64,000 nt of DNA from Candidatus Acididesulfobacter guangdongensis (lineage in GTDB: Bacteria > SZUA-79 > Acidulodesulfobacterales > Acidulodesulfobacteraceae). This document shows positions 8,442 through 17,415 of this stretch, in pieces. Every line of letters begins with the position of its first letter. Within the stretch, counting starts at the first letter, position 1. Location: assembly GCA_004195045.1 (NCBI GenBank), contig SGBC01000001.1, positions 186,001-250,000 on the forward strand. Direction: 5' to 3'. The notes below the pieces were generated by a model. It was not told where the DNA came from, made no database searches, and worked only from the letters and a program-made list of their open reading frames with translations. The translations under genes and the position numbers were made by a program.

Positions 8442-8987
8442 TTACTGCTTTTCCTTCTTATTTTTTATAAACTTCTCTAAAAAAATAGCTATTTTATCAG
8501 GTTGATTTATATCAATCTGCGGTATTTTCAGATTATTTATCGCAACATCTCCGCAAACCAAGATACAATTTGCATCGTCTGTGTATTTTAAACGCAATTC
8601 AGGGTTCAATTCCTTTCTGAAAAGTTCAACTTTAGGAATCGTAATATCTCTGAAACCTTCTACTATTAAAATATCGGCGTCATTAAAAAATTTATTAATT
8701 AAATTGTCTATCATGTTAATATTTTCATTTTTTTTAATATCGCTAAAAAAAGCCATAGAATCATCGGATAAAAGCATCGTGGAAAACGCTCCGGCATGTT
8801 TATGCCGCCATGAATCTTTTCCCTTAATATCCGCTTCAAATTTATGGTCGGTATGTTTTATAGAAGAAACTCTGTAATTTTTTTCAGCGAATATGCGTAT
8901 CAGTTTTTCTATAAGGGTTGTTTTTCCTGTGCCAGATTTTGCAAGAAATGAAACTGCGAAAGGTTTGCGCTCTGAATTATTTTTCAT
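8442..8987 (-). CDS. mobB: Molybdopterin-guanine dinucleotide biosynthesis adaptor MobB
   Basis: MobB is a P-loop GTP-binding partner of MobA that helps deliver bis-MGD cofactor to DMSO-reductase-family enzymes. The Walker A motif AKSGTGKTTLIEKLI is at about residues 16-30. It is followed by the family hallmark SSIKHTDHKFEADIKGKDSWRHKHAGA (split: SSIKHTDHKFEAD, then DSWRHKHAGA) and LIVEGFRD. The 181 aa length is typical. It is transcribed downstream of dus and upstream of the polyferredoxin, separated from the latter by a palindromic repeat. Confidence 0.93.
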   Translation of the reverse strand: MKNNSERKPFAVSFLAKSGTGKTTLIEKLIRIFAEKNYRVSSIKHTDHKFEADIKGKDSWRHKHAGAFSTMLLSDDSMAFFSDIKKNENINMIDNLINKFFNDADILIVEGFRDITIPKVELFRKELNPELRLKYTDDANCILVCGDVAINNLKIPQIDINQPDKIAIFLEKFIKNKKEKQ

Positions 8988-9088
8988 GCCTGTTATATCT
9001 TATAGGTTATTTATTATATATTATATTAAAATGCAGCCATCAATAGTCTTTTAACAATTATGTAAAAATTTTTCAATAGTTTTTTATG

Positions 9089-10159
9089 CTAAATCTTTTT
9101 TATATTATTAAAGGATTTTATTATATCACAATAATTTCTCGCATTGTTAACTTCAAGTCTAAATATTTTTGCATTATCAAATCCTGTTAAAAAATTATAC
9201 AGATGAGGTTTTATTAAATTAGCTGCTCTTTTTTCTCCATAAAATGCGAGCATCTCTTCAAAGAGTTCTATGAGTTTATCTAAATTATCCAATTTATGCA
9301 GCTTATCTTCATCTTCATCTTCATCTTTATCTTCATCTTCGCAGTAATTTAAATTTTCTATGCTATTTAACTTATTTAAATTATTTAAATTATTTAAATT
9401 ATCTGCATCAGTTAATTTATTTAACTGGGAGTGCAGTTCCGAATAGTTTATGAAATCTTGAAAAATCCATGGTTTGCCTATGGCTCCTCTGGCAAACATA
9501 ATACCGTCGGCAGCAGTACTTTCTTTAATATTTTTTGCGGAGTGTATATCAAAAATATCACCTGTTGCGTAAACAGGTATGGAAATGTTTTTTTTTAACA
9601 GTGCAGTCAAACTATGGTCAGCTTTTCCGGAAAACATTTGAGCTCTAGTTCTCGGATGAAAAGAAATAGAATCTACGCCTTCTTTTTCGGCTATTTTACA
9701 GGATTCGAGATAATTTTTGGAACTTTCGTCGAATCCGCTGCGTAGTTTTATAGTTAAAAGGTTATCGTTTCCGATATTATTCTTTACTTCGGCAATAATT
9801 GCCTTAAATTTATCTAAATCTTTTAATGCCGCGCTTCCTGCCCCTGTTTTTATAACCTTTTTAGCAGGACATCCAAAATTTATATCTATTGCTTTAAACC
9901 CGGACTGAATTGCCTTTTTTGCAGCTAAACCCATGATATACGGGTCTGAACCGAAAAGTTGAATCCCTGTGTTTGCCGTATGCAAACCGGAATATGTTAA
10001 TTCCAGCGTAGTTTTATCGTTCTTTATATAGCCGATAGCGCTTACCATTTCCGTAAAACAAAATGATGCACCATACTTCAAGGCTATTTTTCTAAAAGGA
10101 TAGCCTGTAATTCCCGCCATAGGGGCTAAAATGCAATCCCCTATAATCTGGTTATTCAT
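9089..10159 (-). CDS. dus: tRNA-dihydrouridine synthase (DusA/DusB family)
   Basis: This is an FMN enzyme that reduces uridines in the tRNA D-loop with NADPH. The N-terminus APMAGITGYPFRKIALKYG and the active-site region NFGCPAKKVIKTGAGSAAL (catalytic Cys near residue 101) are clear. IKLRSGFDES, SFHPRTRAQMF and PVYATGDIFD follow in family order. A low-complexity insert at about residues 247-290 contains repeated LNNLNK units and an Asp/Glu/Lys run. At DNA level it is built of TTTAAATTA and ATCTTC repeats. Apart from this the protein is of normal size. It sits among the Mo-cofactor genes by position only. Confidence 0.92.
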   Translation of the reverse strand: MNNQIIGDCILAPMAGITGYPFRKIALKYGASFCFTEMVSAIGYIKNDKTTLELTYSGLHTANTGIQLFGSDPYIMGLAAKKAIQSGFKAIDINFGCPAKKVIKTGAGSAALKDLDKFKAIIAEVKNNIGNDNLLTIKLRSGFDESSKNYLESCKIAEKEGVDSISFHPRTRAQMFSGKADHSLTALLKKNISIPVYATGDIFDIHSAKNIKESTAADGIMFARGAIGKPWIFQDFINYSELHSQLNKLTDADNLNNLNNLNKLNSIENLNYCEDEDKDEDEDEDKLHKLDNLDKLIELFEEMLAFYGEKRAANLIKPHLYNFLTGFDNAKIFRLEVNNARNYCDIIKSFNNIKKI

Positions 10160-10206
10160 AATTTTACATAATTAGATAATTATTTGCTAATTTTATTAAT
10201 CAGCCG

Positions 10207-10413
10207 TTAGCCGTTACAAATTTTATCATCAGGAAAAATTGCCGACGCATAATTTAAATACTTAATAAATTCCTGCTTCGTCGGTTTCCTTTTAGCGCCC
10301 ACATTAAATATTTTTCTTTTTTTTTCATACCATGCGTCAAAATTCTCTTCAGGTATGCTTTCAATTTCTATAAGCAGCTGCTGAATTATATTGCTGTCGC
10401 CTTCATTATTCAT
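10207..10413 (-). CDS. Small hypothetical protein, 68 aa
   Basis: I do not recognise this protein. It is soluble, 68 residues, with a helical N-terminus (NIIQQLLIEIESIPEENFDAW) and a second part carrying KRKPTKQEFIKYLNYAS. A GAAGG ribosome site lies about ten bases before the ATG, and the frame ends 47 bases before the dus start codon, which argues that it is real. It is probably co-transcribed with dus. Confidence 0.5.
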   Translation of the reverse strand: MNNEGDSNIIQQLLIEIESIPEENFDAWYEKKRKIFNVGAKRKPTKQEFIKYLNYASAIFPDDKICNG

Positions 10414-10715
10414 ATTTTTAGCCTTCTTTAATTACTTTAAATATATAATATTAATATATTTTATGTAAATTTTATATAAATCTTGTATAAACTTTACTTA
10501 AATTCCATAAAAATCTTTCATCTCTGTTTTAAAAAAGAGAGAATTTCACTAATCATCTTATATATGTTATATATATATTTATATGTATATATGTATATTT
10601 ATATGTATATGTATATGTATATGTTAAAATTTTCTCATTTCTTTATAGTTAGTTATTGTCTCTTATATATATTAATATACAGTTAGACCTTAAAAGCATA
10701 AATATCTCTTGCCTC
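10414..10715. repeat. Gene-free spacer with TATATG simple repeats
   Basis: This 302-base spacer holds no credible gene. At 10558-10622 there is a run built from TATATG, TATATT and TATATA units, so apparent frames across it are artefacts. It probably contains the promoter for the 68-aa/dus transcript. No hairpin with a T-run was found. Confidence 0.6.
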
Positions 10716-12044
10716 TTACCTCCAGTTAGATCTTGAAAACTGGGGAAGATCCTCAAAATCGCCTCTTATGGCATAGCCTTCATTAATATTATATACTTCA
10801 AACTCGTTATCTATAACAAACGAGTATATGTTGCCTTTTAAGAATTCATCTTTATATTTTAAACATTTTTGTCCCTGCCTTATTATAGCCGATAATATGC
10901 CTGCTCCTGCAACATCGCCTAAAAGTATTGCTCCTACAAGAACTTGACCGTCATAAACTAATTTTCTGTAAATAGATTCGCCTTCCTGATGAACAAACAC
11001 GGTTTGCGATGGATCGTTTGGATTAGTAAGCCCTATGGTTATAATAGGCAGTCCGTATATCTCGACTGAATTAAGTCCCATGCCGCCGTAATATTCTCTA
11101 TATACTCCAGCCATATTTGTGCCGGCAATTCTTCCCTGTTCACAGGCAAGAGGAACTATAGCTATTATATTGGGTTTTTTATTTAAAATATCATACGATA
11201 CTATAGCGTCGCCGCCGGCATATACATCTTTAATATTGGTCATCATGGTTTTATCTACTATTATTCCTCTGTCAATTGTAATACCGCTGCCTTCAAGAAA
11301 ACCTATGTTCGGTCTTACGCCTATTGCCACAATAACGATATCTGCAACAAGCTCCCTGCCGCTTTTCATTATAACGCTGGTAGGATTGCCAGCCTCATCT
11401 ACGTTAATTTTGGTAACGGTGTCGTTAGTTGCCGTGTCAATGCCGTTTTCGTTCAGTTTTTTTGCCGTTATGCCGCCTGATATTTCATCAAGCGCCAAAC
11501 CTAAGACACGCGGAAGAAGTTCTGCTATTGTAACGTGCATATCAAGAGCTCTCAAACCTTCCGATGCTTTCAGACCTATCAATCCGCCGCCTATAACTAT
11601 AGCCTCTTTATGTTTAGCTAATTTTGCGCCTCTTTCCATTTTTTTTGCATCATCAAATTTAGTAAAAGTTCCCATCATTGGGGATTCTGCGTTAAATCCA
11701 TCTATCGGCGGCACAAACGGGACGCCTCCAGGTCCAATAAATAACTTATCGTATTCAATAGACTCATTGTCGTCCAGCACTACTTTTTTATCTGCCGTGT
11801 TTACCGATACAACTTTTTTTCCGAATAATGTTTTATAATTATTTTTTTCGTAATAATCATCATCTTTATACCATATAGTTTCGTCTGTTGTTTTACCTTC
11901 CAGATAATATGAAATCAAAGGTCTTGCATATGCCTTATATGATTCGTCGGATATTATCGTAATCTCTCCAGTTTTATCAAATCTTCTTATCGCATCGGCG
12001 CATGAAAGACCTGAATAAGAATTACCGATTATTACATATCTCAT
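10716..12044 (-). CDS. NAD(P)/FAD-dependent pyridine nucleotide-disulfide oxidoreductase
   Basis: A 442-residue flavoprotein of the NirB/rubredoxin-reductase/NADH oxidase-like group. The N-terminal FAD motif reads YVIIGNSYSGLSCADAIRR. The NAD(P)H-binding motif VIGGGLIGLKASEGLRAL is at about residues 150-167. The second FAD segment ends in VYAGGDA near residue 280. A C-terminal domain with YGLPIITIGL and GAILLGDVAGAG follows. There is no redox-active CxxC pair. It lies directly downstream of a CooF-like ferredoxin gene, so it most likely passes electrons between NAD(P)H and ferredoxins of the Mo-enzyme module. That is inference from position. Confidence 0.85.
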   Translation of the reverse strand: MRYVIIGNSYSGLSCADAIRRFDKTGEITIISDESYKAYARPLISYYLEGKTTDETIWYKDDDYYEKNNYKTLFGKKVVSVNTADKKVVLDDNESIEYDKLFIGPGGVPFVPPIDGFNAESPMMGTFTKFDDAKKMERGAKLAKHKEAIVIGGGLIGLKASEGLRALDMHVTIAELLPRVLGLALDEISGGITAKKLNENGIDTATNDTVTKINVDEAGNPTSVIMKSGRELVADIVIVAIGVRPNIGFLEGSGITIDRGIIVDKTMMTNIKDVYAGGDAIVSYDILNKKPNIIAIVPLACEQGRIAGTNMAGVYREYYGGMGLNSVEIYGLPIITIGLTNPNDPSQTVFVHQEGESIYRKLVYDGQVLVGAILLGDVAGAGILSAIIRQGQKCLKYKDEFLKGNIYSFVIDNEFEVYNINEGYAIRGDFEDLPQFSRSNWR

Positions 12045-12122
12045 TTTTATCCCCTTCTCCGTAATTTATATTAATTTGACAAACAATATATAAATAAAGC
12101 AATTTTATATCTATTCTATAAC

Positions 12123-12152
12123 GGACGGCAGCTTGGTTTATAAATACCGTCC
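12123..12152. other. Intergenic GC-rich hairpin
   Basis: GGACGG at 12123-12128 pairs with CCGTCC at 12147-12152 across an 18-base loop, in the 126-base gap between the ferredoxin gene and the flavoprotein gene. There is no T-run after it on the minus strand, so it is more likely an mRNA processing or stabilising stem than a terminator. Confidence 0.4.
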
Positions 12153-12170
12153 TGCTTTATCTGTTCTTTT

Positions 12171-12752
12171 TTAGCGATTATTATTCTTATAACGGTTATA
12201 ATTAATTTTTAAATGCGGTCCGTATAATTTATTTGCAATCATCAACCTTCTTTCATATGAATAATTTTTAATGCCTGTTTTCTTTAAAGCTCCTTTTTTA
12301 CACGCTTCTACGCATTTTGGCGTATCTTCATCAATGCACCCGTCGCATTTTGAAGCATAGTGGTCTTTGCCAACCCGTTCTATTGCGCCGAACGGACAAA
12401 CCATGACGCACATCCAGCATCCCACGCATTTTTTGTAGTTTGTCAAAGTCCAGCCGTTTTCAATATCCCTATACCTTGCGCCTGGCATACATGCATCAAC
12501 GCACGGGGCTTCTTCGCAATTATGGCATAAAATAGGAAAAAATTTATTTCCTTTAGATTTTATATTAATTCTTGCGGTGTTATACTTTCCGTATTTTTCC
12601 TTCATATGAGTTTCGCAGGCCTGAACGCATGATTTATACTCCTGCCCTTCGCATCCGTCACATTTTGAAGGGTAAAGCATTATTTCTATCTGATTTTTTT
12701 TAAGGTCCTCTTCAAGGTTTGTAAGTTTTATACTCTTCATATTTTTTTCCAT
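12171..12752 (-). CDS. CooF/HycB-like ferredoxin with four [4Fe-4S] clusters
   Basis: The protein has 193 residues and 16 cluster cysteines in the usual DmsB/HycB order: CDGCEGQEYKSCVQAC, CHNCEEAPCVDACMPGA, CVGCWMCVMVCPFGAI, and CDGCIDEDTPKCVEACKKGA. It is a soluble electron-transfer subunit. The ATG at 12752 follows CTGGAG at good spacing and is preferred to the internal ATG four codons later. It lies between mobA and the FAD oxidoreductase, so it likely links the flavoprotein to a molybdenum enzyme. It is distinct from the second ferredoxin at 18.1-18.8 kb, which sits beside the catalytic subunit. Confidence 0.88.
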   Translation of the reverse strand: MEKNMKSIKLTNLEEDLKKNQIEIMLYPSKCDGCEGQEYKSCVQACETHMKEKYGKYNTARINIKSKGNKFFPILCHNCEEAPCVDACMPGARYRDIENGWTLTNYKKCVGCWMCVMVCPFGAIERVGKDHYASKCDGCIDEDTPKCVEACKKGALKKTGIKNYSYERRLMIANKLYGPHLKINYNRYKNNNR

Positions 12753-12779
12753 TTCAATGTCTCCAGAAATATAATTTTA

Positions 12780-14402
12780 TTATAATTTTTTGTAAAAATT
12801 TATAGCTTTTTGAATTTTAGCTGCAATAAAAAATAAATTTTTATTTAAATAAAAATTTTTTTCTTTATTTAAATAAAAGATAAGTTTTTTTAAATATATT
12901 TTATCGATTTTATCGGCATTGTTTTTATTATTATTTTCGTTAATATTTTTGTTATTATTTCCGTCGTAGTTATTTATGTCATTTATTATATTGTTATTTA
13001 TTATATGGTTATTTATTATATTCTCTCTATAATTATCATTATTATTATTGCCGATATTTTTACTGTTATTAATATCCTTTTTATTTTTGCTGTAAAGTTT
13101 TAAATAATATAATTGATTAGCTAAATAACCGTAAGGCTTAGCTAATTTGCCGTTATGTATATCTTCAGCCAGATTTTTTTTACGGTTCAGCTTACCTGAT
13201 AATATAAGAAAATTATTCCTTTTAACTGCTATTATGCTTTTTTTATGTTCTGTATCCTTCTTATATTTATCTTTGTATTTATATTTACCCCTATCTTTAC
13301 AGTCATCTTTATATTTATATTGATTTTTATTTTTATCCTTTGTTTTAGACTCTGATTTTATCTCGTCTAAATTGACGCTGTTGACAATATTTACATTGAT
13401 GCTGTTAACAGTTCCGTTACTTTCACCCTTATCGGTATTACCTGATGTATTTTCGCAATTTAATTGTTTCAGAATACCGATTAAACTGTCTTTGTCATTA
13501 ATATTGCGAAAGTATTCAGATTTTATCCGATTATTTTCTTTAATTATATCATTTATATAAAAATAATAAACCCTGCCGATAAATCTTGCAATATTTATTG
13601 CATCGTTATAAATAAAATCGTCGTAATTTGCCAAATTTAAAGCATAACTGTTTAGCATTGATAAAATGCTTAACGTTTTTTTTCTATTATAGCATGCAAG
13701 AAGCGGCTCTATTGTAGAATCTGACCACATAGGCACTACAGCATCGAAATTTTTATAATTACCGCCTTCTCCGTTTTGTATCTTATTTATTAGAATGTTA
13801 GCACAGTCAAAATTAAAAAAAGGCGCGTCGCATTCTAACAACAAAACATAATCATTTTTTAGATAATTAAAACAGCTGAAAATGCCTTTTAACGGTCCTG
13901 CCAATCTGCTATTTTTATCATCGGCATCGGCTATTATTTTGAAATTTAAATATTTTTTATTGTTATGCCGATTAACATGGCGATTATTTTTATCAGCATC
14001 TTTATCAGCGTGTATTTTTTTATTTTTTAAATCATTTTTTATTTTACCGCAATTACGGTTGATATTACCGTCTATTATATAATTATCAAGCTGTATATCC
14101 TGCGCATTCTGTATAGCAACCGCAATTTCAACCAATTCTTTTTTATATCTGACGTTCGATTTGCAATTTATTGCAAAATCTGAACCGCTATAGATTTTGT
14201 TTAAAATAGCGATTAACGCACAGCGGAATTCATCTAAATTATTTATGTTCCTTACTGAAATTATTATATCGTCTGCAACTTTCAAAGCCGTTTCCAAAAC
14301 TCTTTCAAAAAGAGACTTCCCATCAAATACATAAAGGGCTTTGTTTTCTCCGAATCTTTTTGACTGTCCGCCCGCCAATATTAAACAGCTTATATTGTCC
14401 AT
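12780..14402 (-). CDS. mobA: Molybdenum cofactor guanylyltransferase MobA with large low-complexity inserts
   Basis: MobA joins GMP to molybdopterin to make the guanine dinucleotide cofactor. The nucleotide-binding start ILAGGQSKRFGENKAL, then RLAGPLKGIF at residues 166-175, ECDAPFFNFD at 190-199 and PMWSDSTIEPLLACY at 224-238 are all family hallmarks. The protein has 540 residues against about 200 normally. One insert (about 80-155) splits the catalytic domain. A tail from about residue 285 on is dominated by Asn, Lys, Asp and Tyr. The DNA there is AT-rich, repeat-like and still open. Catalytic motifs are intact, so the enzyme may be active despite the disordered additions. It ends 28 bases from the next gene and starts 8 bases after the PTPS-like gene stop, so it is in an operon. 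Confidence 0.88.
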   Translation of the reverse strand: MDNISCLILAGGQSKRFGENKALYVFDGKSLFERVLETALKVADDIIISVRNINNLDEFRCALIAILNKIYSGSDFAINCKSNVRYKKELVEIAVAIQNAQDIQLDNYIIDGNINRNCGKIKNDLKNKKIHADKDADKNNRHVNRHNNKKYLNFKIIADADDKNSRLAGPLKGIFSCFNYLKNDYVLLLECDAPFFNFDCANILINKIQNGEGGNYKNFDAVVPMWSDSTIEPLLACYNRKKTLSILSMLNSYALNLANYDDFIYNDAINIARFIGRVYYFYINDIIKENNRIKSEYFRNINDKDSLIGILKQLNCENTSGNTDKGESNGTVNSINVNIVNSVNLDEIKSESKTKDKNKNQYKYKDDCKDRGKYKYKDKYKKDTEHKKSIIAVKRNNFLILSGKLNRKKNLAEDIHNGKLAKPYGYLANQLYYLKLYSKNKKDINNSKNIGNNNNDNYRENIINNHIINNNIINDINNYDGNNNKNINENNNKNNADKIDKIYLKKLIFYLNKEKNFYLNKNLFFIAAKIQKAINFYKKL

Positions 14403-14409
14403 TAATTAT

Positions 14410-14898
14410 TTATCTTAAATTTTTTTTAATTTTTCCTCTCTGTCCGTGACCTTCGCTTAAAACAACTTCTATATAATTAAGCGATGCAAATGCGTCGTCG
14501 TTTTTAATATCTGTAATAAGCTGGTCAATACAATAAACCGCAAGATCTTCTATGTTTAGAGACGGAATATTTATTCTGAATATATCAGATTTTGGAATCA
14601 GATAATATTTATTATTAATTTCTATATGATAGTGCGTTTGTTTATCTGTAATTTTTTGAATTGATTCAGGGTAGTCAGCCAATAATATTTTGTCTTCAAA
14701 AGTTGAACATAGTCTGGCTATTATAGCTTTTAGATTATACAGATGAACAATTCTTCTTTTATCGTCAAATTCCCCGTCCACAGAGACGTCTATGTAGTGA
14801 AAATGCGGATGAATTCTTGAACAGTCTCCTCTTCCCGGAACAATATGCATACATTCAAATGTTAATCCTGCTTCTCTTCCCAACAATTCGACTATCAT
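14410..14898 (-). CDS. 6-pyruvoyl-tetrahydropterin synthase/QueD-family protein
   Basis: A 162-residue T-fold enzyme. Zinc ligands fit His18 (FECMH) and the pair His30 and His32 in CSRIHPHFHY. Cys26 stands where QueD/PTPS has its catalytic Cys (C-x3-H-x-H). A strand IDVSVDGEFDD follows, and the C-terminal region carries VVLSEGHGQ. Known family members make 6-carboxytetrahydropterin (queuosine pathway) or pyruvoyl- or hydroxymethyl-pterins. Here the gene is eight bases upstream of mobA and downstream of a MoaA-like gene, not next to que genes. This suggests a role tied to pterin or molybdopterin metabolism, but the substrate is not known. Confidence 0.75.
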   Translation of the reverse strand: MIVELLGREAGLTFECMHIVPGRGDCSRIHPHFHYIDVSVDGEFDDKRRIVHLYNLKAIIARLCSTFEDKILLADYPESIQKITDKQTHYHIEINNKYYLIPKSDIFRINIPSLNIEDLAVYCIDQLITDIKNDDAFASLNYIEVVLSEGHGQRGKIKKNLR

Positions 14899-14949
14899 AA
14901 AACCGTCCCCTCTTTAATTTTTAATATGTCTCTTTTTAATATGACTCTA

Positions 14950-14980
14950 TACGGAAAAGGTGTCAGACACCTTTTCCGTA
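14950..14980. repeat. Perfect 31-base GGTGTC palindrome
   Basis: Arms TACGGAAAAGGTGTC pair perfectly around a central A at 14965. It belongs to the dispersed GGTGTC-n-GACACC family also seen at 8357, 24507, 25064 and 26274. It lies between the MoaA-like and PTPS-like genes and would form a 15-bp hairpin in their transcript. Confidence 0.85.
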
Positions 14981-15032
14981 TATCTTTAAATAATTAATTA
15001 ATTTATTAATTCTAAATTAAGCTAAATTAATG

Positions 15033-15890
15033 CTAATAGTTAAAATCGGTCAGCTGTCCGTCGGGAAGCATTCTAAGCCCTGAGCATCTTCCGTTTGACG
15101 ATAAGCAAACGTCTTTAATGCTGCGGCAAAGGGTGATGTTTATTCCCTTATATTTAATTTTTTTTCTGTCATTATATCTGTCTATATTAAAATCAAGTCC
15201 TATTTTTTTTAAAACGTTTATCGGCTCAGCGTAATATTTTTTGTAAACGTTTAAATTTCCCGCCTCGGATAATTCTATAAATTGCAAATTAAAATTATTT
15301 AAACTGCAGAAATCAATTATTTTAAGCAGGTCTTTTTTATTTGTATTTATTGATTTTAGCAGAACGGAATCAATTTCTATATTAAAATTTTTTTCGCGTA
15401 AGGTCTCTAATCCTTTTATAACTTTACTGTAATAGTTTTTTCCAGTGAGCAGCCTATATTTTTCTTCATCAAGCGTATCTAAGCTTATTGAAATTTTTTT
15501 AATAAGCGATGGACTTATTTCATCAATTCTTCTATCGATTAAGGTTCCGTTGGTAGTTATAAATATGTCTATATCGCCTATTTGTTTTATGGCATAAATA
15601 AGCTGTTTTATTTTTTTATAGAGAAAAGGCTCTCCTCCGGTCAATTTTACTTTTTTAAGGCCAAATTCCTTCAATGAATAAATTGTGCTGATGATATTTT
15701 CAATTTCAATACTATGCTTTGAAGATTTAGAAATTCCTTCGTTATGGCAATACAGGCAGTCTTCGTTGCACTCTCCCGTCAATGAAATCCTTAACGAATT
15801 AATTGTAAAATCCTTGTCTGCGTCGTAATCATCTAATTCTTCGTTAACAGGAAATGCACCTTCGTAATAATTAAACAAATAATTTTTCAT
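15033..15890 (-). CDS. MoaA-like radical SAM protein with shortened C-terminus
   Basis: The radical SAM core is clear: CNEDCLYC near residues 38-45 binds the first [4Fe-4S] cluster, with KLTGGEPFLYKKI at about 83-95 and ISLDTLDEEKYRLLTG. This resembles GTP 3',8-cyclase MoaA. However, the protein ends at 285 residues, against about 330. In the C-terminal CSGLRMLPDGQLTDFNY stretch, the position of the third Cys of MoaA's second cluster is occupied by Phe, and the final helices are missing. It could be a degenerate MoaA, or a related enzyme acting on another pterin or nucleotide with its PTPS-like neighbour. Its place between moeA and the PTPS-like gene supports a cofactor role. Confidence 0.72.
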   Translation of the reverse strand: MKNYLFNYYEGAFPVNEELDDYDADKDFTINSLRISLTGECNEDCLYCHNEGISKSSKHSIEIENIISTIYSLKEFGLKKVKLTGGEPFLYKKIKQLIYAIKQIGDIDIFITTNGTLIDRRIDEISPSLIKKISISLDTLDEEKYRLLTGKNYYSKVIKGLETLREKNFNIEIDSVLLKSINTNKKDLLKIIDFCSLNNFNLQFIELSEAGNLNVYKKYYAEPINVLKKIGLDFNIDRYNDRKKIKYKGINITLCRSIKDVCLSSNGRCSGLRMLPDGQLTDFNY

Positions 15891-16002
15891 ATTTTAGATT
15901 TAAGTCAAAATTAAAAAATAAATTGCATTAATATCAAATTAATTGACATACTCCCTATTACTGAAACATGTCAAAGAGCTTTAAAACAAATATCTGCAAT
16001 AG

Positions 16003-16111
16003 AAATAGATTAGTTAAAAAATATTATAATCATTTAAGACTTTCATAGAAGCGGATATATCTAAAGCATCAAGAATAAATAGATTAGTTAAAAAATATTA
16101 TAATCATTTAA
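16003..16111. repeat. 35-base direct repeat at the moeA 3' end
   Basis: An exact 35-base repeat beginning AAATAGATTAGTTAAAAAAT occurs at 16003-16037 and 16077-16111, with a period of 74 bases. The second copy contains the last seven codons and the stop of moeA; the first lies downstream. It is a local duplication of the gene end with no evident function. Confidence 0.8.
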
Positions 16112-17383
16112 AGTAACCGCGACCTCTTCACCGGCATGTATAACCACGGTTTCCTCGTCCATCGCAAAACTTCCGTTTGCCCTTATCAGCGGCGAAAGTG
16201 ACCTGGCTGCGGACGGCGGTTTTGGCGGCTGAATAACTGAAGCCGTTAATTTTCCGTTTTCCTCTCTGGCTATTTTAACCTGAAAATATTTCCGAACGCC
16301 TTTTTCCGAGGTTACCTCTTCTTTCAATATTGCTTTAATTTCAGGGTATCTTTTATAAATATTATTTATACCGGTCATTTTTTGAATAAACGGTCTTACG
16401 AATAAATCAAAGGTTATTATAACAGAATACGGCCATCCTGCCAAAGCAAAAATGGGCGTATTATTATTAAGTAATCCAAATGAAGTAGGTTTTCCGGGAA
16501 CTAAGTTTAAGCCGTGAAAACACAATTTTCCTGCTTTGCCGATAGCGGACGGTATTAAATCGTAAAAATTTGTAATTTCTTTGTTATCAAGAACTAAAAA
16601 ACTTGCACCTGTTCCTCCGGTTGAAATCAGCAGATTGTATTTTTCGGATTTATCTGCAGATATGAGAGCATTTACGATACTTTCTGCATTATCCTCTACC
16701 ACGCCTATAACTTCCGGAATTCCTCCGGCATCTTTTATCAATGCTTTTAAAGCGGTAGTGTTAATATCATATATTTTATTGTTTTGTAATTCATCGCCGG
16801 GCTGTACAAGCTCATTGCCTCCGGATAAAATTCCGATAACCGGTTTTTTAAAAACCGATATATTTTTATATCCTATTCCAGCCAGAGCCGCTATGTCGCA
16901 CAGTCTGATTTTATTGCCTTTAGAATAGAGCTTTTTACCGGATTGAATATCATCGCCGACAGGAGAAAGATACGAGCCTGACTCAACTTTTTTATCGTAT
17001 GATACATATCCGCCAGAGTAATCCAAGGTATCTTCAATTAAAATAACAGAATCCGCGCCAGGTGGAACCGGAGCGCCTGTCGTAACAAACGCAGCCTCGC
17101 CATGATGTATTTCGTTAAGAGCATTATTAAATCCGGCAGTTATCTGCTGCACAACTTTTAATTTTGTAATTTTATTTTCTGAAAAATCACTAGCTATAAC
17201 GGCAAAACCGTCAACGGCAGACCTGACAAAAGGCGGAATATCAACTTCAGGAATGACATCATTCGACAGAACCCTGTCTAAACTGTTCTCAACAGGTACT
17301 TCTTCTTTATCCGTTATTCTCCGTATGTATTTATCCGTCAGTTCCAGCAGGTCCGAAGCTTGTTTTTTATTTTTATCGCTCAT
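16088..17383 (-). CDS. moeA: Molybdopterin molybdenumtransferase MoeA
   Basis: MoeA inserts molybdate into adenylylated molybdopterin. At 431 residues it has the normal size and domain order: PPFVRSAVDGFAV at about 56-68, AFVTTGAPVPPGADSVILIED, the MogA-like domain GILSGGNELVQPGDELQ near 190-206, and LNLVPGKPTSFGL. The usual GGxSxG loop reads STGGTGASF, a mild variant. A terminator lies just upstream, at 17.42-17.48 kb, so moeA seems to head its own minus-strand transcript toward the MoaA-like, PTPS-like and mobA genes. Confidence 0.94.
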   Translation of the reverse strand: MSDKNKKQASDLLELTDKYIRRITDKEEVPVENSLDRVLSNDVIPEVDIPPFVRSAVDGFAVIASDFSENKITKLKVVQQITAGFNNALNEIHHGEAAFVTTGAPVPPGADSVILIEDTLDYSGGYVSYDKKVESGSYLSPVGDDIQSGKKLYSKGNKIRLCDIAALAGIGYKNISVFKKPVIGILSGGNELVQPGDELQNNKIYDINTTALKALIKDAGGIPEVIGVVEDNAESIVNALISADKSEKYNLLISTGGTGASFLVLDNKEITNFYDLIPSAIGKAGKLCFHGLNLVPGKPTSFGLLNNNTPIFALAGWPYSVIITFDLFVRPFIQKMTGINNIYKRYPEIKAILKEEVTSEKGVRKYFQVKIAREENGKLTASVIQPPKPPSAARSLSPLIRANGSFAMDEETVVIHAGEEVAVTLNDYNIF

Positions 17384-17415
17384 ATTTTTATCGTAAATTA
17401 AGTTACAATCTTTTT

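Noticed and set aside
10558-10622. Plus-strand Tyr/Met-rich small protein across the TATATG repeat
   Set aside because: The frame exists only because the repeat lacks stops; composition and absence of a start signal argue against a gene.
11119-11838. 239-aa plus-strand frame inside the FAD oxidoreductase gene
   Set aside because: It is a long shadow frame antisense to a gene with clear FAD and NAD motifs; the residue pattern (Ser/Ile/Pro-rich) is typical of antisense translation.
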